64,000 bases of DNA, from positions 6,537-70,536 of the forward strand of contig UZAN01040729.1 in NCBI GenBank assembly GCA_900618425.1, in the 5' to 3' direction. This stretch comes from Echinostoma caproni (lineage: Eukaryota; Platyhelminthes; Trematoda; Plagiorchiida; Echinostomatidae). The translations under genes were made by a program, and so were the position numbers. The notes under the pieces are model-generated. The model saw only the letters and a program-made list of their open reading frames with translations, was not told the origin of the DNA and made no database searches. This document shows positions 1-12,345 of the stretch, piece by piece. The number at the start of each line of letters is the position of its first letter. Position 1 is the stretch's first letter.

Positions 1-950
1 TCAATGAATCTTTCGAGGTAACCGTTTTCGAAGCAATGTTTGCTTCAGAAATTCTTCTTCATCTCGCTGTGTGTCTGGGGAACGAATGCTTCTGGCTCGA
101 TGGAACAGAGTTTTTACGAGTCTATGTTTGTAAGCCATGGGTGAGAAACTAGAGAACTGTAAATATTGGCCACTCCATGTTGCTTTTCTGTGGATTGAGC
201 GCTGTAATGTGCCATCTAAGCGCCTCGTTATTCTTATATCCAAAAATGATAAACAATCGTGTCTTTCTTCTTCATGGGACACAGAAAGATTTGNTTATAT
301 TGTCTCAAAAGGGTCTTAAAATGTTCACGCTCCGTAAGAATAAAAATATCGTCCACGTAACGTCTGTACAAGGTGAACCGGGAGATATTATTGGCAAGAT
401 TTTGTTCAATCATTCCTAAAAATACATCGGCTAGAATTGGGCCTAACGGAATGCCCATGGCCACGCCATCAATCCGTTTGTGTGTGGCTCCTTCGAATTA
501 AAAACGAATGTTTTCAGTACATAGAAATATTAGTTCTCTTGAGTATTCAAGAGGAATGGCAAGGGAAAAATTACCTGAAGAAATATAATTACATAAAATG
601 TCAACTGTCTCATGGAGCGGAACATTGGTGAAAAGGGAATCCACATCTATGAAATACATACGTTGTGAAGATATTGTCAAGTTTTCTAAGCATTTGGATA
701 GTTCGAAGGAATCTTTTAAACAATGGGGTGTTAAAGACTTACGAACTGGATTTAGAATTTCCACCAGCCATCGAGCGAGCTTGTGATATGGCGATGTATG
801 CATACACAAAATTGGTCTGAGAGGTGTCCCAGGTTTATGAACTTTAGGAGAGCCTCCCATTTGTGGTGTTTCTGTTCCCATTGGCTTCAGTTGTTTGTAC
901 TGCGTTTCAATTGACGTTTCAATTGCGCTGTTGTCCAGTTCGCTGCTAAC
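1..950 (-). mobile_element. Penelope-like element, reverse transcriptase part (runs off left edge)
   Basis: Read on the minus strand from about 950 to 1, this is a PLE reverse transcriptase in near-perfect motif order. It has GSPKVHKPGTPLRPI (about 855-810), then FIDVDSLFTNVPL (motif A), AMGIPLGPILADVF (motif B), RRYVDDIFIL (motif C, both catalytic Asp present) and LSFLDIRITRRLDG followed by the QYLQFSS...HRLVKTLFHRAR segment typical of PLEs. The family copies itself by target-primed reverse transcription and normally ends in a GIY-YIG endonuclease, which would lie beyond position 1. The frame is broken by one stop codon near 497 (after NIRF) and by a frame change next to an unresolved N at 294. 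That N could be an assembly error rather than real decay. No start codon is visible; the frame opens after a stop near 951. I am confident of the family; whether the copy is active is unknown. Confidence 0.9.
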
Positions 951-960
951 CTAGCGGAGT

Positions 961-3900
961 CTTATGTACTTTCCGGGTCCGGTTTCAATCATTGAACAGC
1001 ATGTCTTCACGACTATTGCGTCCATCCGTCTGTTGTTAATCACACAAATGTGTCACAATAATATAACTACTAGTGATGATAGAAATGACAATATTAGAGC
1101 AGCTTTATTATTGCGTCTTCATTCCTGTGCGCGTAGCTGACACTTGAGGAAAGCCTAGTTCAAATACCATCAGGTTCGGTCAGCGTCAAATCATGAATGC
1201 GCTCTCAATTTCTGAGACTTTCAACCTCATCCAGTTCCACTGTTTTCAATAGAGCAATGCAGTTCTGCTACAATACATTTTAAGATCATGAATGAATGAC
1301 TAGCATATGTTAAGGATATTTTTTTTGAAAGATCTTTTGATCAATACTTTTGAACTATATAAACCAGTTTGGTGACTGGGCAATGTAGATATCAACGATG
1401 AAAAGCTCATTTTTCTCAAATATTCCGCTGCTCAGTACTACTTGCTGAAGTGGAATTTGTTGTGAACTTCAAATACAACAACATCTCGCTAGTTGACGCA
1501 AACTGAGGCGTGCTCACTAGAATGAAGTATTTCTCAGTCGACAGATAGTACATAGTATGTATGGTGTTGAGGTCCCATAGAAAATTTCCAACAATAACAG
1601 TGTTGTTAGCCAAGTCGTTTAGATCCCTGTCACTGACGTAACCACGATCCTAGTGTTCTTCACTGTCATCTACATTTTGTGGTGGCCAGTTTTACTGTCA
1701 TTCAACTCAATAACACGCCTGTATCCCCGGTGGGGGGGGGGGACTCAAGCGCTCAACCACTAAAAGTCGAGAGTGTTGGTTTACCGGTTCCCATGAGCCA
1801 ACGGTCGGTACTCTTGGCCATAAAGTGCTAACAAAGATGCAGCGATGGTCAAGTAATACGGACACGGTAATACGGATACAAAATAACAAGAGATTCTAAG
1901 AAACTGAAACAAGCAACATTTCATGATTTATATCCTGGACGATTTCGTTACATCTCACCTAGTGCCGACTGTAGACAAATAAAACATTTATAGAGGGTTT
2001 GGGAATGGATTACAAAATAAATACTTGTGAATGGTAGGGGGAAGTGTCACCAAGACGAAGCCAAATTGATGAACAAGTCTTTTTGTTGGCACAGAATTGA
2101 TTTTCATCGATTGATTGTCTGTAGTAGGCATCAGTTGAGATACAGCGAAATCGTCCAGGACATAAATCGTGCAATGTTGCTGTGCTGGCTTCTCTTTTCC
2201 AACAAACAATTAATCAATGCCTTAATCTATACAGAAGATCATAATGATTTATGCACAGAACATTACTAGAACGTGAGAATGTTTGATACGTCACATAAAA
2301 GAATTCACTGAGTCATACGAGAATGAAGTCCGTGATTGGGTATGTTAACTTGAATTGAAAAATTCGCTGAAGTGCTGACATCTTCAATAGTTTTTTTGAG
2401 CAATCAAAAGAGATATACGCATATATTGGATCAGTAGGTGTGGAACCGAATTAAATGAGGGTTGAAAAAATCAGAGTATTTCGTGGCTGGTTGGATTTCG
2501 GCAGATTATTAAATAACGTGTTCACATCCTTCTATAAAATACTCAAGGACTCCTTGTAATATTTTCTGTGCGTGTTTCGGATTTCACCTTTCACTTTATT
2601 TACCGTGGTCTACGCGTAAAACTCCGCCAATTTGAACAAGGAATTGCCATGAGAATCATCTGAAATGATTGGGTCGGATTACTGAGTAACAGAGATCGTA
2701 CCAGTAAAACAAACACTTCACTTGAACTGTCAAACAGTTCAACGATTCACAACATTCCTCTTTGTATCAGGAACGAATCTTGCTTAGACGATGTGTATTT
2801 TTCCATAGTAGGAAATCGGGGCGCTGAAAGGGTTTTGGCCTAGACTGGCTGACTGACGCCCGAATATATCCATTACTAATAAGGAAGTCAAAATTGGGAA
2901 CATTAAGATTTGAGCACGTGTACGCATAGTTACTGTAGATTCTTCATATTCCAGTCCGGTTCGGTATTTTGAGGGGTTTTAAACAAGCCATTGGTCCAGT
3001 TGTGGACACTTCACTCTTTGCTTTTTTTATTCTAATTGGTGTTCAACGAGACTAACTTTTGTATTTTTTGCCTAAATTCTCAAAATGTATATCCAAATTT
3101 AGAACGTTTGAATACTGTTTGACTTTCAGACAGTCATTCGTTGCGATTTTGATCACTCAGCGCTACCAGTGTATCCCTTCGTTGGACGAGCAATTTAAGT
3201 CGCACTCATTGGAACCGATGCGCCTGTGCAACCGGTTGCCTGATTTTGGGAACACAACCTGCGAGGGGTGTAATAATTGCATCACAACGTCGTTTTACAA
3301 TTTTCACTGTTCATTCCAAATTTGCAAGCTTTTTCACATGCGGAGGGGATGAAAACGCTATCATGTGAGACTGATGGTCGTTCTGACAGTACAAATCAGT
3401 GTGCTGATGTCCGATAGCCATCATATACAAATGCATGATGTTCACCAAAACACGATATGGCTCAACTTTTCGGGTTCCGTAGGTAGCCTTTATGTTTAAA
3501 ATTAAAAGCCCATCCAAGTGGAGGCCACGCACATCATCAAAAGCGTTGACTGATTAGAAACTGTTAGTTTGATGGATAATTGTTTGTACATTCCATTTAG
3601 TAAGACGCATCGTTTGCTCATTACTATCGGAGCGAAATCCAATTCAGGCGCAGTTAGTTAATTATTGCCCCAATTTAATCCTCAAAAAGCTTTCATCATC
3701 GTCAATGCTTGTCAAGTTCTCATGATATCACCTCGGCAGGTGAATAAACGTTTACAAGCGCTTATAAACAGGCGAAGTGGAATTCAGTACACTTGTGCTA
3801 AGAGAACCGACTTTTAATAATTTGACACATTGGTGCTGAGTTAAATGACTCAACGGTCTGGGGAACAAAACCAATGAAATGTATTTCACTATACTACTCG

Positions 3901-6900
3901 TGAGTAGCCAAACGTTTAAGTATAATGTCAAAATCACTGTGGCATTTGAAACACCTGTATTACCAAATCATTGGTAAGAAAAATAGTCCAGTCTGTTCGA
4001 AAAAGAAAACTAGCAATTCACCTTGATCGAATTTTAAAATGCCTCGTAGATCAGAATTGTTTCTTGAATGGCTTCCAAAAATCTTGATGAAGAGAGTAAG
4101 TAAAAGTAACGGATAAGAAGTATGGACTCAACTCATAATTGTACAGCAATTGGGAAAAACACCTTTCAACCTTCCTAATGGGTCCTTAACGTGGGTATCC
4201 GTTTGAATTAGCAAATGGTTTTTTGGAACGTTGCATTACCCAGAGGATTTGGGGGCATGACAATTTCGACCTAGCGGTTGCTTTCTAATTATTTATGATT
4301 CATTTAATATATATTTGGTTGAGATGCATTCGCCTTCTTACTCTTTTTGATCGTTGTCCAATAAATTTTTATTGGGTTGATCGAAAGTTTTAAAACCGTG
4401 ATTTCTACAGTCGAATCTGCAAAATGCGAAAGGACATAAATCCAGGAATACTCACATACAAATTCTTAAACTGCATCTCTGCTGTTACGCTTTTGTTTGG
4501 TGGAACAGTCGTAGCACCTAGTGAGAACAGACTAGCCTGAATTGAGGCCCAAAATTCAAAGGCTTAGACGATAAAATTTGTAGTTAATAAATACGTATGA
4601 AATCTAAGAAATTCCTCAAATACTTAATATGAGATCCGAGATTAGGTACAAATACATTTTTGACGAATCAGAATGAAACACCATGCGGAGTGAGCTACAG
4701 GTAACAGGTGGAAGAGAAATCCCCTTGCCGTTGGTGACATGAAAATGATCAGTCTTTTATTGCCGTCAGTAAAATACGTAATGATTTTATCGCCCTCAAA
4801 TGCCTGGCTTTGAAAATGGAAAGATGAATAACCCTAAGATACTTCATTAAAGAGGAATTTCTAACAAACTAACGTTCGTCGTAAACATAGAGTAAGAAAA
4901 TGTTTCAATTTAACTAGAGTTAAAGCCAGATTTCCACATGCACGATGTCCAATTCACTCAAATAAGAGAGTTTAGTATGTTTTAGTACACTCAACCTAGA
5001 TGAGGGCAAAAGGGAACATCAACAAAGACGTACATATTTTCAATAAATAATCCCATTTTCAATTCCTAATTGTTTGGTATTGATCCCATTGACTGTGTAT
5101 TGGAGTGGAAATTTAGGCCTCGGTTTATTTGCGTTCCCTTTCATGCGTAATTTATTACTTCACAAAAAAATATTCTCAACCATCTCTCTCGATAATAACA
5201 GATGCTTTTGTGACGATCAAACGCCTGGTCAGACTTATTGAAATGAAATATTTACAGGTGTGCCCTTATTTTATTCATACATGTAACACAATATGAGCAG
5301 AATCGATATTGACCATCAATTCGTGTGCTCCCAACCAACTGTCGAAATGTTATCAGAAGAATACCATATACGGACATTTACACAAATATACGGGTTCATA
5401 AGGAAAGCAATGGGTCGTTGAGTCATTGTCAATGTCGTTTGGAGAGAAGTGAACGAGAAAGAGCATAATGGTACACAAATTCAAAAAAATGAGGAAGCTA
5501 GCATAGAAACATTTGCCTCACGGAATAGCCAATACCAATTTGGCCTATATTATGCTACTTGTTTTATTCATAGATCAAACTAAACCGATATTTCCGGTAT
5601 TTCAGATGGCTTTCCGTTGAGAAACTTTAAAACATCATCGATTGTTGACATCGCGCTGTCGAATCTCCCTTGGAGCTACTCTCATTGATTTTCTGAAAGA
5701 TTGCTTCAAAATTGTGGTATATCCTCGTCAGTCTCTCAAACGTTTGCGAACAGAGAATTTGTCACCTTACAAGCACAATCTGATTCCTCTGTTGAAGTCC
5801 CATCTTGAGAGCGCGGTTGGTAAGGTTAAACAAATACGACACGACTCTTTTTACAGGAGCTTATATTTGAACGTCTACAAGTTCATTCGCGAATCGCGGC
5901 TATGGAATCTGAACGAATGATTAAAGATGCAATCGAGATCAAATATCAGTGAATCGCAGTCGAATGGTTTTTGAGGTGATCCAGAAAGATCTGTGCATAA
6001 CATATCATCACTAAGCCTCAACCGAATAAAACTGGAATCATTTTCATTGGGTTTAAAATTTGTAGTATCCACTGAAAAGATAAGCTGTAGTAAAGCCATC
6101 ACTGGAAATTAACATTTTACCAATCACTCCTTCTGGTGTAAAACGCTCTTTCTGAATAGGATGCTTATTTTCACTTAACATATATTCTTCACCTCTGTGC
6201 ATATGAGCCCCAAATGGAGGAATTAAAGAGAAATCTGTATTAACAATTCATTTTGTTTAACCGCCTCTTGTTTAGCGTAGAGTTCTCAGGTGACTGCTTC
6301 TTCTCGGGTTTTGCTTCACCCATGAATTATTCACACCTGGTAACTGGGCCATATAATTTCCACTTTGCTCAATTTTTCAACAGTATTGAACGAAAGAAAG
6401 CAGTTGGTTTTGTCTGGCCGTATATTTCAATTAATCGGTATTTTTACCATTTCACATAAATCTATCACCGGCGTTTTAAGACTTCACTTATGATTTCACT
6501 TAGGATATTCGGAATCTCTAAACATCAACTCGCTGTGGAATCATTTCCTCCATTAACTGTTATTTATGAATTCTCCATGTATAATAATTGATGGGGAAAC
6601 TGATAGTAGTATTTAAATCCATGGGAATGCGCTAATTTACTTGTGACTGAGGAGCAATCTATCTATATTTTAAGTGCGAAACATCAGAGGTGATCCTTTG
6701 TCGTAACATTGATAGTATCGGTAGTAATTTCCACAATCAGTGTTGATAACTAGCCGGTTAAAGTCCATAATACAGGTATAATCAGTCACGAATTTTGCGA
6801 CAGACAGCTTCGCTGCCGTTAGGGTCTATAGCATTTATATTCCAGTGAGGTCTTCTGTCACATTACCAATCTTAGTCCCAGGACCAGAGTAACTGGTTAT

Positions 6901-8154
6901 CGCTACTGAGGCGTAAGCAGGTACTTATGCTATTTGGTTTACCTACTCTATACTTCATCTTACTCTTTGTATGGTGGGATAACTGAATACTTGAATCAAT
7001 CATTGTGCGCATAATTCTGTGGGAGAGGATTTATAGATTTGACATTCAAGAATAAAAGCGATCAACTTGAGCCTAGATATTTGGTACCACCTTCATTTGG
7101 TAAGTGTGAGTTAATCAGTTAAATAATACCCCATTTGGCCATTACCGAACCTACGCTGGTTTACGATTAATTCATCTGATATAAAGACCACCCAGAAGAA
7201 ATGATTGACTGCCTTATATTATTGTTTGGTACGGAGAGCTCTGTACGGCAGAATAAAATACCTCCTTCCTAGTCGATACTTTTGGGGATAAGTGAATCAT
7301 CATTAGATTACGTGTCCAATCTTGTCTACTCTTTCGCATCCACCTGCAAAACGTGTAACTGCAGCATACACCATAAATCTTGTCGAGTACTTTCATCAAA
7401 CGTCCCAATTGACTCCCTCCTACTATGGGGTTGCATTTATTTTTCCATCTGTTACTGGGGACACATTGACGGCTTAAAAACATACAAGAATCAAGTTGAG
7501 TTGCTGCAATCTGAGGAACAAATTTTCGTTTGTTTATGTGCTTGCAAAGTTGAACATCTTAAAGGTGGCTGTTGTATCATCGATCAATGCATCATTATTG
7601 TTTAGGTACTAAACGAGATAAACTGTATCCTTGTTATTTCCAGGGTGGTCTGAAACTGAGTAGAAAGCGTTCAGCTTATCTTTTTTTTCTGTCCTTAGAA
7701 AACATTTCCATGATCAAAGAAGTTATTAGCATTGTTCGTTATAAGTGTTATGCGCTGAAATAATGCTTGTCAATGGTTGATCCCGGTTATCTGTATAAAC
7801 TTCGTAAAGATGACCAAAACGGTTGAAAACCTTGACAGTAAAATGCACGATGAGATAATTGTACCAATTACACCTGTGTTCAGAATTAGGCTTGCCGATA
7901 CATAATTGAACCTCGACAACAGAAAATAATGGTAGTAGTTAGATTTCCTCTTAGTTATTGGAAACACTCGCATTTTGGAATTTTCAACCGGCGAATAGGT
8001 TTCTCGTGAAAAGCTTATATGAAACAAGACAAAATTTGACTGTGAATGGAAAACAGAGGTTGACATAAAATGACTATTGGTTTGGTCCTTCTTTTCGAGA
8101 GAAAAGGGATTTTGCTATTAATTATCAGATTGTAACTTTTAAAATTAGTTGACA
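961..8154. other. Intergenic stretch without a supported gene
   Basis: AT-rich DNA with only short frames at chance density on both strands. A G homopolymer lies at about 1,728-1,742. The longest frames (3,059-3,352 and 5,642-5,920, both +) match nothing I recognise and have no convincing exon context. Part of 3,150-3,290 is richer in GC than its surroundings and carries a CxxCxxC-like cluster, but this is not enough to call a gene. Confidence 0.5.
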
Positions 8155-10232
8155 TTATGCCCAATCGTGATCAGTGAAAATTAGTCCAACTGACATTGTG
8201 ACGAGAACCGTAGACACCCAGGATCCGGACAAGAGCCAAGCATTGAAAAATATTTCGAACGATCTCGCTGAAATTCCGATAGCAATGGCGAATGAGAGAC
8301 CTGACGGAGAATATTCAAGAAAACAGTTGAATAGCATCAGTCAAAATACAACGAATCTAAGAAATCCTTTGTCTTCAAGTAATCTATAAATTTCAATGAT
8401 TGAGTTTTCTTCTACTGCAGTCTAATGTGAGGTTCATAATTATCGGCCAGGTCGGTGATCAAATACCGCAAAACATATTGGAGTCTAAGGCTTGTATTTG
8501 TATTCATTGTTCCAACCAAAGCAAGCGGGAACTAAAGAAAACTAATCATTCAAATGTTTCCGGTTGATACGCTGGGCCGAAAACAGATGTAACGCGCTGT
8601 TAGGTGCATCAAATCCAAGTTTTCTTCACAGGTAAAATTCATTAGGAATAGGTTGCGTATCAGCGGTTAAACTATAGTTGTTTACAAGAAACCGTACAGT
8701 GAAAACAAATGGTATTTCCGGTTTACCAATTACCTGCGTTCAAACAAGCTTGATCTATTTGAGTTTAGAATCAAGGCCGAAAATTGTCATGCATTGACAG
8801 AGCGCAAACATGTTCAGCTTTGGAACGACGCACTAATTTTGTCGAATAAAGAATAATGAACTCGATCAATAAACCGTCTGTTCTTCGGATGGAGAATGCA
8901 TGCCTTTCACCTTAGATAAAAACATTTTCTTGATACATCGGTATGAAGAGTTCACTGAGTTAGTGAGTTTTTTCCAAAACCAAACAGCTGTTCTCAATCT
9001 TTCGCTAAATTTATGCAATGTATCGGAGTTACCAAATATCGCTTACACAATCTATCTCTAACGAGAGAATAATTAGTCACATTCAGAACTTGATTACCAT
9101 CTCTCTCTTATCCGATATAGCTATTCAGTTTATGACTGATGTGCTCCCAGATCCAATTTTCAGAGAAGGTTGAAACAAGCTGATTGTTCGCAATGGTTTG
9201 AATTTCAAGCAAGGCTTCATACCTAATGATCTTAGTTCCCAGATTCGACAATTTTCTATTAAAAACCATATAACCACAAAGAGCACACAGGCAACAAAAC
9301 AGCATTCCATCAGAATAAATCACTTACCCATGAGCAGTGATAGAATAGCGATTGCCACAGCCGTTGGACGATAGGTTTTGGTGCAATTGCAAAACAGCAA
9401 GATTGAGAGAAAAGCGGCGATCGCGGCCAGAATGAGAGCAACCGCGGTGAGTCCGATCACAGCCTTGTCCTCAGTGTTTCTTAAACTGGGATCTGAATTA
9501 AATTTGTAGATAAAGTTTGTATTATGCCTAATTCAGAAGTTATTTAAACGGACAAACTATTTGAGCGTCATCCTATACGATAGAGATACTTTTTATGACA
9601 GAAGAAACAAAAGAAGCAATATACTGCGATCGATAACAGAGCAAGAGTAATGCAGCTAAAACAGTATTTCAATTGGGCCATCCTCAGAAAAATAATGTGA
9701 TAAACTACTATGTGGTGGCTCGATGGTAACGTCACTAAATTATCACCCCCGGGGATGCATGTTCGAATCCCACTATCACCACCGCCCATTGTGTGTGTTG
9801 AATAACAGCCGTCTGATTGGCCGCTTCCTCCTTCCTGAAAATTGTACTATTGTATATTCAATAAAAGGAAGTAAAATAAAAAGATAAAAAGGGATGAAGA
9901 TGTGTGGAATTTTTGTGTGTGAACGATGATTTATTTTTATCGATTCGGCATCCAGTTGTATTGGACGCTTAACCCCATCGCTAGAGGGCATGATCTGATT
10001 ACTTAGACACCGGTTCCCAATCAGTTGCAGATTTTCCACACAATTGTGAAGTACAATGTAATATACTAACATAATAATGAATACGTTAGACATGCTTGAA
10101 TTAATGCGAATTTTCAACTGGCCATAAAGATAACTCACTCGTGACCAGACCATTTTTTGCCAAACTGACACATGCAATAATTAAGGCCACAGCTAATCCG
10201 AAAATCAGGGAAAATTTCACTCCAGATATCAT
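8155..10232 (-). CDS. Small four-helix membrane protein, paralogue A (3 exons, 134 aa)
   Basis: I assembled this gene by hand from splice sites and paralogy. Exon 1 is 10,139-10,232 (ATG at 10,232, donor GTGAGT). Exon 2 is 9,328-9,492 (acceptor TTCAG, donor GTAAGT). Exon 3 is 8,155-8,300 (acceptor CGTCAG, stop TAA). Both introns (646 and 1,027 bp) are phase 1. The 134-residue product starts MISGVKFSLIFG and has hydrophobic helices at about 7-26, 43-65, 75-97 and 107-128. A short polar loop NCTKTYRP separates helices 2 and 3, and exon 3 carries the AWLLSGSW block, ending DHDWA. There is no cleavable signal peptide; short polar ends suggest an integral membrane protein. The family is unnamed to me: the size and four-helix layout recall MARVEL- or claudin-like folds, but I see no diagnostic motif. 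A possible splice acceptor lies just upstream of the ATG (CCGCAG, about 10,247). Intron 1 holds a SINE. The closest relative is paralogue B. Confidence 0.8.
9713..9893 (+). mobile_element. tRNA-derived SINE, family 1 copy a (in intron 1 of paralogue A)
   Basis: The head is tRNA-like, with an A-box-like TGGCTCGATGG near 9,716 and a clear B box GTTCGAATCCC at 9,761-9,771. A unique body follows, then an A-rich tail of the GGAAGTAAAATAAAA type. It aligns along its whole length with the copy at 61,755-61,938. It lies antisense to the host gene inside its first intron. Confidence 0.8.
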
Positions 10233-12089
10233 CTCAACCAGAAATCCTGCGGTGAGACGACCGGTTATGTATGCCTGTGTGCGTGTGTGTGCATTTATAT
10301 CTGGCACTGGTAATCCTTAATCACTTAAAAACCATTCAGTCACACGATTTGCATTTTGGTTCGGATTATAGGCGACTGTTTGTTTCATCAAAGTCTATAG
10401 GACTGATCAGACCTGCTTTCTCGTTGTACATGCTCCTATGCTGCATCTATTTGTTTCATGTTGTACCTCACTTTTCTACACGTTCGTGTGCATGTTTTTC
10501 TATGCAGGCGGGTGCGCGCGCATGTGTGCACTCACGGCCACAACGACGATGACTAACGCGGTGATCCATCCGAGAGTAGAACAGAAGCTGTGATGGTGTA
10601 AGCCAAATCAGAAGCGTGATCACTCATTAGACACTTCCGAGTCACAGCAAGGAAACAGAATTTTTTTCATCCTCTTGATTCCTCACTATAAATGAAAAGA
10701 TACAAACGAAAGGATTGACGTGACAGATCGTGATCAGATTGAACTAGCAATGCGTAGGAAAATTAACAAACTGTTTGAATAAGAAAAAATCAATCCACTA
10801 GGACAGTCGAGTGAAGAACGAAATGAAATTTGCCCGTCGTCACTTTAGCGATTCCAGTTTCTCACCGACGCACACTATCAAATGTCATTAATACGTACAT
10901 TTTCTGATAAATTATTTCATTCATAGCAGCAGTTTTTATCAGCAACAGATTTTGATTTAACTTGTCTAACGTCATCGTCTCCCGTTTCTAAATTTTAACT
11001 GCATTAAACTAATCTACTGGTCATTTTTCAGCAAAGTTTCTTACATTTTTGTTATCCATTTGTTGAGCACAGATAACTTCCGAAGGGGTTTTTAATCCGA
11101 TTATGTATTAGCTCATTTGAGATTATTCAAAGTAATTGATCTAACGCCCACGGATATGGATAAACTGAAAGTCTTTTCTTTTTCCAATGCCACTTGATAA
11201 AATGGCGAAATATATTGGTATTGATTAAAATCGTGCTACGTTTGTCCGACCTCTCCCTATTTATGCCTAGCGTTTTAGGTTCAGGCACGGGGACGAATAA
11301 TGTATTACCCAATAACAGGCAAAACGTATGTGTAATAGTACCAATCATTTTTCGCTTCAACTTTCGAATACCGATTGAAAGTACGATTTCTCGGTGTTGC
11401 CGTGGTTGTTAGTGCATCGGTTTTTAGATAACGAAAGCTTAGTAAAAAATATCACAAACACTCGTGTATATAACGACTCATAAGCAAGATACGGATTCCA
11501 ATTTCGTTCTATCAATATTCTGAGCATTTAGATCAATCGACTTGGCACGGGGTTGATCAACTGGGCTATGAAATCGCATTTTTCGGTTTGCTCCAATACA
11601 TGGCGCACTCTAGTCTCTGTCGAGTTTGCAGGAATATTTTTGTCTTCAATACAGGATTACATTCAGACCCGGACTAAATGAATTCAACATAGGAACTAGC
11701 CATTTCGGTAGCTGTAAAACATTTATGAAATAAAACAAATAATGCGGTACAAAACATTTATATCAGCGACCCCGCATGATCTGTTTATATAGGTATATCT
11801 ACGGAAGAAATAGGGCAAAATCTGTCTGAGGTAACATAATACGATCCTTCACAGCATCAATGTAATAATGTGGTGGGTGCCGTATGAGTCAATATTATGA
11901 AGAAGAATACACAACAACAACAACAACAGCAACAACATTCGGCTTATCGGTTATGAAGCTTAGATTAACCCATTTGATTGTTCTGGAGCACCAGGTTCTC
12001 TTGATAGTGCTATTTGTCGGTCATCACAAAATTTTTCCATCGCACTTGAACGCATTTACCTAATGGGAAATTACCAATCTCCCAAGGAG
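10233..12089. other. Upstream flank of paralogue A and intergenic DNA
   Basis: No gene supported. It holds GT-rich and CG-rich low-complexity DNA (about 10,260-10,540) and an (AAC)n microsatellite at 11,911-11,937. The promoter of paralogue A should lie here on the minus strand, but I see no convincing TATA box or initiator. Confidence 0.4.
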
Positions 12090-12345
12090 TGAAACCCACA
12101 TCCAAGACCATCAAGAGTGCCTGGTGCCTCTGAACAATTGAATGGGCTAATCCAAGCTTCATACTCTAAAACTGACTGAGCCATTCGCACAAGGTGATGA
12201 CCAACGACAGTGTCGCTCAGGGTCAAGGATTTAAAGTCCCGACCCGAATGTTTACGGTTGGAGTCCTAGCAGGGACACACACCGTACGCATTGCTGACTG
12301 GTCCCAAACAAGACGAAACAGCTGTCCAGTGCTCTGTCATCACAA
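12090..12345 (+). mobile_element. Degenerate SINE, family 2 copy (shared 3' module)
   Basis: The end of this segment (GACGAAACAGCTGTCCAGTG, about 12,313-12,332, preceded by a GCATTGCTGACTGGTCCC stretch) matches the end of the SINE at 16,139-16,290, read on its minus strand. The upstream part has a poor tRNA-like head near 12,180-12,245. The left limit is uncertain. Confidence 0.5.

Noticed and set aside
5642..5920. 92-codon + frame
   Set aside because: Protein-like look, but no family, start context or splice support; within chance length.
10271..10552. 93-codon + frame antisense to the upstream flank of paralogue A
   Set aside because: Cys/His-rich reading of GT/GC low-complexity DNA; no supporting signal.
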